Source: Spongilla lacustris (lineage: Eukaryota > Porifera > Demospongiae > Spongillida > Spongillidae). Taken from it: DNA of 64,000 nt. Shown here one piece after another: positions 13,601 to 24,600 of the stretch (within the stretch, counting starts at the first letter, position 1; each line of letters starts with the position of its first letter). The translations under genes were made by a program, and so were the position numbers. The notes under the pieces were generated by a model that saw only the letters and a list, made by a program, of their open reading frames with translations, had not been told where the DNA came from and did no database searches. Location of the stretch: the NCBI GenBank assembly GCA_949361645.1, contig OX442422.1, positions 1,846,580-1,910,579 on the forward strand. Direction: 5' to 3'.

Positions 13601-16586
13601 CAGTAAGGTGGACTTTGACCGGCACATGGAAGTGGCATGTCTGGAGGCTATACTGCGGAGATGATAGCAGTGGCTTCTTTTCCACAAGCCCCATAGGTTT
13701 CACTTTTTATTTTATTTTAAAGAAATGCATGGGGAATAGAAACTCAAGGCATATATGTGCCTGTTAGTACATACAAGTGGCGAGCTGCATGGGCTACTAG
13801 CTTTACGTCGACAGACTTCAAAATACTAAGCTTGCCATTTAGAGAGGTCGAAGAGAGCATAAGTGAGCTGTGATTCTTTTACAAGGAATACAGAAAGGTG
13901 CAGGCCCATAGCTGTGCACATCAGCACGGTCTACGTTAATATCTGTTTGAGTTATGCCGGTTGCATAAGATGATATTACAGATGTGTGCGCATGATCAGA
14001 ACCATTTTTGTATTATTATCACAGCTCTGGTGTCTTTGATGTTCATTTATTTATTGCATGCTAAAATCAGTTGTGCCTGCATGCATGTGGCCATAAAGTC
14101 TATGAATACGAAACGACACATCAGGTCTGCAAGAAGGAATCATTGAGTGTAGTCCCATGCAAACATCTCTTGAAGTACTGTATGGGTCTGTTGTTCTTAT
14201 ATAGGCCTCGCATACGCGTATCAAGCGACTCGTTGAATAATCACCTACAGTAAGTTCAACATGTCTGTTGGATTTGTGAATAATGGCGATTAGCAAAATA
14301 CTCGATCACGGTCGGGTATTTTGCTCCGCTATTCCCGATGTACCGTAGAATCTAGCGGTAGTCGACCTACAATAGTAGAATGTGCATAATGAAAACATTG
14401 TTGGCACGTCTTTAATTTATGAAAACATTTATATTCATTGGCTTGTCACATTTTGGATGGCACAATGGCAGCTAGTCCATCAAGTTGTATATATCGATCG
14501 CTAATAACGAAGTAGGTCTGGCTTGCGGGATTAGATAACGCTCACTCGTGAACCTCTGGAACTGATAAGATAAGGTTTGCATTGTATACGTATCTTCTTC
14601 ACGCGTACGATTGAAGCAATGTGCTGGCGATTATGAGGAAGCATTAGGACCAAACAAGTTGGTAGCTTACTGCCAAGTTGGATTTGTTTTATTATAGGGG
14701 AGTTAATTTTATGCTTTACAGAAATTGCAATCTTTAGCTAGTTAACTTAGTAATATACACCATGGCCTACAACAGATTTTATCGGATTTGGAGGCCGGGG
14801 ATTCTGCTCTTGTAGTTGATCTGTAATTTGTACATGTATGTTGTCATTGTAAGTAAACAGGCACACACCCGAGCGTAAACGGGTGTCCGAGAACCACCAG
14901 CCCCCATTTTTATATTATCACGCAGATATCGTGCTCCCAGACAAAAATTCTATAAGTAGTGATGTAGGATTTGTGTACACACCAATTGAAAAGAACACAT
15001 GTATGTATTAAATTAATATTGCATACTTACACTCAGGCAGGTCAATATAGATCTTTTATATTATTAATCAATGTATGTATAATTAATAATTCCTTGTTTT
15101 ACTCTGGCATCACTAATTTTATTTTAATGAATAATCTTGTAGTATGCAAGTCACACAATAATATATAAGATCTACATGAATACTTATATGTACTACGTAT
15201 GGCATTAACGTGTGAATACAATTGCGACCCACCGGTATGCTGACGTTACTCCAGTTCGCCTTCACGCTGCACTCTATGGCCATCTGGAGACTCTCGCTCA
15301 CACAATTGCGATACTGCCATACCGTATTCCCGTGCCCTCCGTCGAAGTAGACTTTCGTTTGCAAAAGGACGACGGCAATCACTGCAGCGAAAAGAAAAGT
15401 TTGGTTGAGTACATGTACAAATACTGATATAGAGATCTACATATACTATACGATCTAATCTAGAATGATTATTAAATGTGGGGGCAGCATCGAGGAAGTA
15501 TAAGCGGCAACAATATGCACTATAGAGAGCGTTGAAATAAAGCTTTATCACTCTTTAAATAGGGATTTAATTTAAAAAGAGATTAATGATTTTCATTCAA
15601 TTTTTAGAACTTTATTTGGTACCGCATAGACTTTTTTCGGGTCAGTTCTATGGGATACGAGGCATCCGAAACAACTTTTAGTATGTTCTTCCTGTGTTCC
15701 GTTCTGAACATACACATTTCTAAAGTTTCCCCCCCTTTTTACATGGATAAAGTCGACGTGCGGTTGCAAAACGAACTATTCATACACTATAAACTCACTA
15801 CATTCATGTAAACAACTTTAGAAAGGAACGTAACATTGAAAAATATTGGAAAGTTGTATTGGATGTCTCATATCCTATAGGAAAAAAATTGAAGCACTAA
15901 AATTAATGATAATCAAATCCAGAGGAAAAATTTACTTTGACACCGATTAGAGATCAAAGTGCTCTCCATCAGTGAGTGGAGCGCGATATTATACCGCTTA
16001 ATTTGACCGCCGCAATATATACTTCCTCGATGCCATCCCCCACTTTAATAATAGTGTTCTATGATGTGACGGATCGGCCAGCGTACTACGCCACGCAAGT
16101 CACCCACGACCGTACACAAAGCTCGACTTCACTCCGCAGATCATCCGTGCCAACAAAACGCACAAAGATATACACCGAAATACTCAAAGACATTGTGGGT
16201 TTGTACTGCACGTGATCACTTAGAAGGATCCAGTCCTTCACATATGACGACAGCCGAAACTTAGAGACTGAATAAGTCGGTGCGACTAAACTCTAAAGGG
16301 GTTTAATTTACATGTACTGATATTTTTTTTCAATGCATCAATATGTTACCTGATATTTACGCCATCGTGCAAACGACTGCAACTTACTTTGGATTGCAGC
16401 GATAACAACAAACAAGAAACGCTTAGAGAATTCGAAGGAAGATAATTTCCAATTGTCGCGCTTTGCTTCATGGTGACCTTTGTCGACGCTTTCCTCCTGT
16501 TTGTATTGGCGGTCCGAGTATGTCCATTTGTAAGCCTTGCGTGCGGGTACTGCGTTTAGTTTTCCGTCGTCTTCTGCTGACAGCAT
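10677..16586 (-). CDS. Multi-pass membrane protein, fungal/sponge-type uncharacterised family (12 exons, 496 aa)
   Basis: Exons (minus strand, high to low): 16586-16388, 15381-15233, 13389-13309, 13227-13149, 12896-12828, 12616-12546, 12259-12148, 12092-12034, 11951-11856, 11752-11667, 11236-10917, 10846-10677. All junctions are GT-AG and all phases agree, giving one 1491-nt frame. The N-terminus is hydrophilic (about 55 aa). Seven or eight hydrophobic helices follow, including FLFVVIAAIQMIAVVLLQ, VYVGFIVALTVYNALLCVYA and TIILVVVAIVAYFIVQLT. The segment YKDFGWKVYQHVKC followed by DMRRCYQWYE resembles the FGW-iYk-igAD-lr-mYr-yQ loop that I recall from uncharacterised fungal multi-pass proteins. 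A C-terminal part with CPTC, one more helix and a charged tail follows. No function is known to me; it could be a receptor-like or ion-handling protein. The junctions of exons 2, 4 and 9 are the least certain. Intron 2 holds a transposon fragment. Confidence 0.82.
11452..11472. repeat. Poly(C) tract
   Basis: About 21 C inside intron 10 of the membrane-protein gene. Confidence 0.9.
13500..13690 (-). pseudogene. Fragment of a reverse-transcriptase element, C-terminal part
   Basis: The minus strand encodes STLLNEIYGQLNLSLVCANA, closely similar to KLLAEIYGRLNMSLVRLVAR encoded at about 49230-49150, which lies in a larger remnant of the same family. It sits in intron 2 of the membrane-protein gene (13390-15232), so I read it as an old insertion and not a host exon. 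Its frame also does not fit the flanking exon phases. Confidence 0.65.
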
Positions 16587-16731
16587 TGTGAACTGCTTTT
16601 TTATTTTAAAAATTTATTCATTAAAGGACCTCTTTTATAAAAATGAATCCCAGACTCTTGGGAAACACCCTGTGAAATTATGAGAGTTTACCAGACTACC
16701 AGTGAATATAAGCAGAACCAATTATTACATT

Positions 16732-16831
16732 AAAAACACCCTACATGATGTAGGGTGTTTTTTTGATTTTAAATTCATTTGTGTCTGCAGACACAAATGA
16801 ATTTTTTTTTTAAAACACCCTACATCATGTG
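16732..16831. repeat. Cluster of nested perfect hairpins
   Basis: 16732-16762 is a palindrome with arms AAAAACACCCTACAT. 16771-16804 is a perfect 34-bp palindrome with arm AAATTCATTTGTGTCTG. 16812-16831 repeats the first arm (AAAACACCCTACATCATGT). It lies 150-250 bp upstream of the start codon of the minus-strand gene, so it is either a small foldback insertion or part of that promoter region. Confidence 0.85.
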
Positions 16832-17109
16832 ACTGGAATGAATAGTTTACATTGCAGTGTATGCATAGTGACGCACACTAAACTCTAATGCAACTGCTCC
16901 ACGTCGCGCGTGCGTTGGGGTAAAAACCTTCCTGGAGAAGGTGGAATAAATCCATAAATATGTGTACATTACAAATCAAAGCCAAGCACACTAGCTCTTA
17001 ATCGCGGATCGTAAGTTAGCAGTTAAATGACCATGCTCTATAAATAAAGATCAAGTTTGATGTAAAAAGAATTTATACACAGATAGACACAGATGCACCC
17101 TCTCATGTT

Positions 17110-18060
17110 CAAAGAAGTGTGGCAGCAGTCCTGTCATCAGCTGAAGCAGAAATGAAATGGTGTAAATGAAGCTCGTCTATCAATAGCCGCATTGTTGTAT
17201 TTTTTCTTCATTTCTGCCAAACCCCTCGTACACCAAGGTCTGCAATTAAGGAGGGTTCACCTGCTCCTTCGCATGCCTCTTGTATCACTGGTTCCCGGAT
17301 AATTTCCTTATAAACAATCACCAAGAGTGACCTCCTTTCTTGCAATCCAGAGCATGTGCATAGCTAAAAGCTGCACCACATCTGTCACATATTGCTGGCA
17401 TCTTAAAAATGGGCCTATGATATCTGACTGTAAGGGCATCACAAAACTCAGTAGCAGAAAGATCAAAATGATGATGTGGTTAGTAGCACTATTAACCATG
17501 AAGATGTTTTTGTGATGGCTCTTTGTATAGCTTGTACCTGTCTCGTATCAAGGGTGAGAAGCACTGAATCTAATTTCATGATGCATAGTTGATATTGCCT
17601 CTGCCATCTTAGCATTGTGATCCACTGGTGAAAAAGGTTTCCTTTCTTTGATGGCATCTGAAATATGCATTGTGCCTGATACTGAAGTGTTGTAAGCAAT
17701 GCTGGCCATTTCAACAGGATTACGAATGCCCATCGCACCCATTTTGACAGGAATGGAGAATAGTAATTGGTCTTGTTGGGATACTGTACTGTCAAAAATA
17801 GCAGGCCAAAAAGAAGCACGAATAGTAATCCATACAGGGATGAAGGCATTGCCAATGTTTGGTATTAGTCTTTGCAAGTTGGACCATTCAAATTGGAGAG
17901 ATTTGGATAATGATACAAAGGCAGCTTGTGGATATGATTGTGTCAGAGAGGATAGTAGTCCACTCCTTCACTTTACCTTGAACAAACTGATTGATTGCTC
18001 CCAGGTCTCCAATAAAACCACCCCAAAAACGATTGCCTCTAACTCAGCAAATGGTTAGAA
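17110..18060 (-). pseudogene. Decayed reverse-transcriptase element: thumb region, Cys/His segment and nuclease-like tail
   Basis: Minus strand, about 17880-17550 encodes RLIPNIGNAFIPVWITIR and further on GAMGIRNPVEMASIAYNTS. These match IPNIGHLLQPLEELLRTKF and GLGLLNPSHLSTTEYSASM in the element at 50.4-52.1 kb. Then 17410-17330 encodes a zinc-knuckle-like CDRCGAAFSYAHALDCKKGG, and about 17320-17200 encodes SLIADLGVRGVWQ, the start of a restriction-endonuclease-like region. Frame breaks separate the pieces. The plus-strand frame over 17699-18058 is a shadow. No catalytic YADD box remains here. Confidence 0.72.
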
Positions 18061-18830
18061 ATCTGAAAATGTTCAAGTTGTGCTCAGAGTTGCAACATGA
18101 TTGAATCGTGTTCGACCCCCCACATCAGACATGGGTACATTAATTGCAGAGGCCAGAAGGCTCTATGTCCTACTTCAGTTATGTATATATGCTCTATGTC
18201 TAATATGGCTACATGTATGTCCTACATGCAATAAGAGCAATCCAGAGGCTCTGTATCTACACTGATGTAATCTCTTAACACTGCCCGCCCTCCCTCTCTG
18301 ACAATTATAAAAAGAAATGTTAATAATAATTATTAATTATGTCATTATTAATTTTGCATCGCCGCGGCGCCGGAAGTTGAGTTGTTCGGCCCCCACTAGA
18401 AATACATATTCATCAGTGCAATTCTTCCTAAGTGACATCATCGGCTGGCCTGATCAGTGCTATATAATACAACAATATGTGCTCATCTCGATCACCCACG
18501 ACCAGTACTAGTGCTAGAAGGCTTCATGATGGCAACTTCACATGTGGATGACCAAACAGGTACGTGCTGTCGTGACGGCTGTGCCATGCACACGCACACA
18601 TGTATGTAGTCCAGGCTCGTGCAGATTCGATCTATCAGAAGGTGATCACACCGTCTTCCGTTACATGTACATGTATGCTTACTGTACGTATATACATGTA
18701 TAGCCATATGGCCCATATTCATACACCGCATCCACGAGAGCGAGGGGAGAATTCAGTCCATTTTGGGGCAAACCGTTAGACCCTAGGCCTAAATGAATAA
18801 TTCCCTATTGTATTTTTTTGTATCTCAAAC
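18061..18830. other. Non-coding, nothing recognised
   Basis: No supported exon. Several TACATGTA motifs around 18664-18700. Confidence 0.45.
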
Positions 18831-18980
18831 AGATGTACCATAGTCTCGTACCCAGACCCAGATTTTCACAGTTGCGCGGATGGATTACATCACTGCTACG
18901 TGAAAAGTGGCGTAGCGGTGATGTAATCCATCCGCGCAACTGTGAAAATCTGGGTCTGGGTACGAGACTAGATGTACCAT
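18831..18980. mobile_element. 128-bp foldback MITE with 11-bp target-site duplication
   Basis: The element 18842-18969 has arms of about 59 bp with one mismatch around a 10-bp loop; its ends are AGTCTCGTACCCAG and the exact complement. It is flanked by a perfect direct repeat AGATGTACCAT at 18831-18841 and 18970-18980. A related copy lies at 52424-52503. It has no coding capacity. The duplication length is in the range of Mutator-like elements; the assignment to that superfamily is inference. Confidence 0.88.
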
Positions 18981-20898
18981 TGGCTCGAAATGTCATTGCA
19001 TAGTTGAGTGGTTCATGTACAGTTTTTTTTTTTTTTTTAAATAACATATTCCTTCTAGAGCCGCCGTAACAAATGCTATAATAAATGTGTATGAAACTTT
19101 GTGAAAATGGTTTAAAATTGTTGGCTCTAAGTTAACTACATGCATGTAATTAACTCTCACGGTCGGAGTGATATGTAGTGCAAGGTAATGAAATCCAGAG
19201 ATTATATATATTATCTCGTATACCGCGAGTGAATATTTGCGTGGGCGACTTCAAGAATCTTTCTTCCTGTCTTACTACATAACATACCATGACTCTATCC
19301 AGACAGGTACAGAGCTAGACTGCATGGATGTTTTGGTAGAAGTTGCAAAACTTGCCTTCGCTGGCACTTTGGATGAGTAGACTACGCCCCCTGCCTACCG
19401 CGAGCGAAAATATCTTGTAACTTACTACTGAAAACGAGTGCAATAGAAGCTTTGGCTTGTTTGAAAAAGGAATTTATGTACCCTCCTATAGTTTATTTAC
19501 TGAAATTTTGATTCAGTAATACATGTACTCAAGATGGTGGGAGACTTGACCCTGAAAAAAGTGTACCCGAGGGCATTTACCACATCAAAAACTATGTACC
19601 CGTTAGACATTTTCATGTAACAGGAAGTTATTTATACAGAAAAAGTAGAAATTAATCTTTATAAATGGGTGAGCTTTAATCTTTATAAATGGGTGAGCTT
19701 TCTGATTATATATTTTTTCCAGTCAAAAAAACGATAGGAGGGAATTATCAATATTCACAAATGTCCTAAATTATCCCTACGGGAAAAGTATCCGATTTCC
19801 AGCCATGGGACAACTCTGGTAAAATTGTTCGACCATCTCACGTTGATAACAACTAAATCAACTATTGAGGGTGAGAAATAACTAGTATCTACATTTACCT
19901 GGGATCATCCAGAGCTGGAAATACATGTACATGTATGATATTCCATGTAAAGTCCATGCCTACTGCTGTAAAGGTCTCCCTCATGGTTGAATTGTGTGAT
20001 AGGCCAGGCCTAGCCTCGTCCCCAGGCCCTATGTTAATAGTAAATTGGGGGTTGAAAAAAAGAACTCTTCTGCAAGCATAATTCAGTATAAAACAGGGTC
20101 TGTGGACGAGGTTAGGACATACACAGTCCACATGACAAGCAATTAAGGCATGCTTGTATATACATGTATATACAAGCACCCAACCACTCCACTAATGAAG
20201 TTATTGATATTCAATGTCAGTGCAAAGTGGGACTCTTCCTCACACACATGCACACACACTCATACGCACATACACACTGAAACACACTCACACACGCACA
20301 CCACACACACGCACACACACATACACGCACACACACATCCAGGAAATATGAGGATTGAATCAAATGTGCTAAGGTTGGGGACTAAATTTAATGAAATCAC
20401 TACTCTGACTCATTCCTTAAACAGTGAATGCATGTGAATGCATGTTAGCCTATATGTTAGCCTATATGTGACCCAGGATACAAAATACTATGGTTGCACT
20501 AGTAGTGGCCCTGGGTGGTAATGACGTCCAGAATAGTCCTCCAATTAGGTATGTTGACACGAAGTAAAAAAAAGGTTATGCCACCATGCATGGAGAGCAT
20601 CATGGATAGGAGGATCGAGAGAGTGCTAGTTGGCACTGACGAGGTAATATAACAGTCATCTTCTAGGCAGACACCTGGTGGGATGTGTTTTGTTGATGTG
20701 CCAGCATGTTACTTGTAGCCAAATGTCCTACTGTAAGGTAAAGTGCATAGAGCAATAGACTAATTAGCCTTTATGTCCTGCATGGAAGGGGGGAGGGGCA
20801 GGAATCACACTTTATATTTGATAGGTGAATTGAACTTGAGTGTTCAATTTGTGTTATAGTCGCATGATGCTCACATGATGCACATGTGACCTCAACAG
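18981..20898. other. Intergenic: short repeats and a 28-bp palindrome
   Basis: 19652-19700 has a duplicated AATCTTTATAAATGGGTGAG. 20151-20178 is a perfect 28-bp palindrome centred on TATACATGTATA. 20240-20340 is CA-rich. The 5' end of the phospholipase gene must start here or just inside 20955, but I cannot fix its first exon. Confidence 0.55.
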
Positions 20899-21645
20899 TG
20901 ATCTGGGCACATGAGCCAGAGCAACAGATAGTAGTAGCAGAACATAAGCCGTACATGAAGCTTCAGGAGAAGGAGTACATCATCATTAAGTACCCTCAGT
21001 GCACGAGGTTCTGGCAGCTTCCTCGAGAGCTGCGCTTCAGACTGGATGAAGAGAGTTTGGTGAGTTTGGAATATGTCTGCTATCTTTGTAATTCCAAGTC
21101 CTACCCATTCTAATTGTAGTTCATCGTGTGGCGAGGAGTACTGACTCTCAGAACACGTAAGAAGATATGCACACGTATCTGTACATCATTATATAGTTAG
21201 TGCATGTACATGTGTACATGTACATTTTAGTGCATGTATAGGTACATGTATATATAGTTACGGCACACTATCTGTATAATTATAATTATAGTTAGTGCAT
21301 GTACATGTATATGTACACTGTAGGTGAATATAGTAAGTGAATGTCGGTGTATATAGTTAGAGCAACTATAGGTGTATATTGTTAGAGCATGTATGTGGAG
21401 AGAATGTTGATGTTATGCAGTGGGTGGTAGCCCTAGCTCAGTTCAATCACTGGGATCCAGACCATGGTTTAGTAAGAGTGTGGTGTTCTGTGGTTATTTA
21501 TAGTTGAGAAAGTGAGTTTAGATTTAAAGTTTCAGTGGCAGATTGTGAGGAATGAAAACATAAGCATATAAATATATTGTCTTGGGATATATCCAGTTTC
21601 TTGAAATGTACAACTAGGAGCATACATAAAGTATCAGGAGAGCCT

Positions 21646-21681
<36 letters not shown>

Positions 21682-24600
21682 ATTGCCTTATGACATATAT
21701 AGCTAGCGCATGTTGCAATGAATAGCTAATGAGTACATGTTTGGTAGAGTATTAGTGGAGCCCCTGGTTGCCTTATGACAGCTAGCCATTGTGTACATGT
21801 GTGATAGAGTATTAGGAGAGCCCCTGGTTGCCTTATGACAGCTAACCATTGTGTACATGTGTGATAGAGTATTAGGAGAGCCCCTGGTTGCCATATGACA
21901 GCTAGCCATTGTGTACATGTTTGCTAGAGTATCAGGAGAGCCCCCCATTGCCTTATGACAGCTAGCCAATGAGTACATGTGTGATAGAGTATCAGGAGAG
22001 CCCCTGGTTGCCTTATGACAGCTAGCCATTGTGTACATGTTTGCTAGAGTATTAGGAAAGGCCCTCATTGCCTTAGGCGAGTTAGTATAGCGCGCGAAGC
22101 GCGCAGTACGGCGCCGAAGGCACCTCGTCCGCGAAGCGGACTCGGGACTCGGGGGTGTTTTTCAATGAAGAGTGTCTGGAAAGCACCGCGGGTGCAATTT
22201 GACCCCGGATTTGGAGTCGGCATTGGCGGCACTTCGCGCCTTGTAGCCCTAACCCTAAAGCCCTAACTATCTCCTGATGTTACCATGCCTTCGGCATGTT
22301 AAAAATATTATATGACAGCTAGCCATTGTGTACATGTTTGATAGAGTATTAGGAGAGCCCCCCATTGCCTTGTGACAGCTAGCCATTGTGTACATGTGTG
22401 ATAGAGTATCAGGATAGCCTTATGACAGCTAACCCTTGTGTGTACATGTTTGCTAGAGTATTAGGAAAGGCCCTCATTGCCTTATGACCGCTAACCCTTG
22501 TTGGTACATGTACATGTATTTGTAACTGAATTTGAAACCATCTACATGAGTGCATATTTTGCAGCATGCTACCACATGTTGGGTACAAATTTAGTTAATG
22601 TCTAAAATGGAGCCCTAGCAAAATCACTGGTCTCCCCTCCAGTAACCACGGACTCCCTGTGAACTGTTATTTTGGTGGTTTGTTTTGCTTTCTCCTACCT
22701 TTTATGCCAATGATGCTCCATCTTTATTCTTAGTGTATACTTTTATGCTCTCACATGCTCTCATATATGCACCAATGGTACAGTCACATGCTCTCACATA
22801 TGCACCAATGGCACAGTCACATGCTCTCACATGTGCACCAATGGCACAGTCACATACTCTCACATGTGCACCAATGGCACAGTCACATGCTCTCACATGT
22901 GCACCAATGGCACAGTCACATGCTCTGACATGTGCACCAATGGCACAGTCACATACTCTCACATGTGCACCAATGGCACAGTCACATGCTCTCACATGTG
23001 CACCAATGGTACAGTCACATGCTCTCACATGTGCACCACTGGCTCAGTCACATGCTCTCACATGTGCACCACTGGCTCAGTCACATGCTCTCACATGTGC
23101 ACCACTGGCTCAGTCACATGCTCTCACATGTGCACCACTGGCTCAGTCACATGCTCTCACATGTGCACCACTGGCTCAGTCACATGCTCTCACATGTGCA
23201 CCACTGGCTCAGTCACATGCTCTCACATGTGCACCACTGGCTCAGTCACATGCTCTCACATGTGCACCACTGGCTCAGTCACATGCTCTCACATGTGCAC
23301 CAATGGCACAGTCACATGCTCTCACATGTGCACCAATGGCACAGTCACATGCTCCTACATGTGCACCAATGGCACAGTCACATGCTCTCACATGTGCACC
23401 AATGGCACAGTCACATGCTCTCACATGTGCACCAATGGCACAGTCACATGCTCTCACATGTGCACCAATGGCACAGTCACATGCTCTGACATGTGCACCA
23501 ATGGCACAGTCACATGCTCTGACATGTGCACCAATGGCAAAGTCACATGCTCTGCTTTCTGCCCACTGCAGTCAGTGTTCATCGCATTGTGGCTGTGCAG
23601 AGGGGCCCCTTCACTGAAGCCTTTCGCAAGTTTCCGGATCCCTACCCGAGTACCAAAGAAAAGTCCTTTTCAATATTTTATCTGGATGAAAAGAGTATAT
23701 TATGCACATACTGCCATGTTGTGTGTTTCCTTGCTCCCTTCCCTGTTCCATCATATTCCTCTTCCTTTGTCTATCAATACCATTATTGATTATTATACTT
23801 CACCCGTCCTTCATCACATCACACCTCCCTCCATTGCCTCACCCCTCCCTTCCCTCAATCACCTTATCCCTCCATCCCTTAACCCCTAACACATATATAT
23901 CACTTTGTCTGCCTTTTAACATGTGTGGCTCCAAATAGAGAAGGGAAAATATGCAGGACTGAAATCACTTGACCTCACATGTGAGACATCTGAAGACTGC
24001 AATGAGTGGATAGAGGGGGTATAGTTACCATGGTGATCACCAGAATTGCTGCTGACCTCGTCTCTCCTTCAAAACAGCTGAAGTCCCTCAGTGAGTACAC
24101 AGCAAATCATCCAAAGAGAGACCCCTTTGTTATGTAAGTGAAAGATGGGGTAGGGGGAACTCCGCTACTGTTCTGTATAAGATGTATAAAAGATGGGTGT
24201 GTATGAAGGATAGGTGTAGCAGCCAGGGGAAACCGTTCTGCCCCTGCACATGGCCAAGGATAGAGGAACCCTATATATGCATTATTATTTAAGTGAAGGG
24301 TGTAGCCAGCTTTGGAGGAAACCTCTCTGTTGTATAGGTGTGGCCAGGGGGAACCCTCTGTTATATTCATGTGGCTGGGAGAGGGACCCTTTTGTATGTG
24401 TGGGCTGCGATACCTTACTGTTACATACATTGTATATGTACAATGTTCGTTAGATGGCTCCGCCAGCTGTGGTGTTCACATGCATGTGTCAAGGAAACTA
24501 AGCCAAAGCTGACCTCTCAGATGACAATGAAAGTTGCACAGGGTATAATAAAATCATTGAGTTCTAACCATAACACAATGCAGAAGAGAAAGGTTAGAAT

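Noticed and set aside
13493..13703. Extracellular exon of the multi-pass membrane protein
   Set aside because: It matches the C-terminal part of the RT element family found at 49 kb, and the exon phases join without it.
17463..18058. Frames of 119 and 130 aa over the RT remnant
   Set aside because: Shadows of the minus-strand RT reading, which has the family motifs.
22685..23889. Open frames of 185-352 aa, Cys/His/Thr-rich
   Set aside because: The 33-bp minisatellite is open in several frames at once and ends at a splice acceptor of the phospholipase gene; it is intronic.
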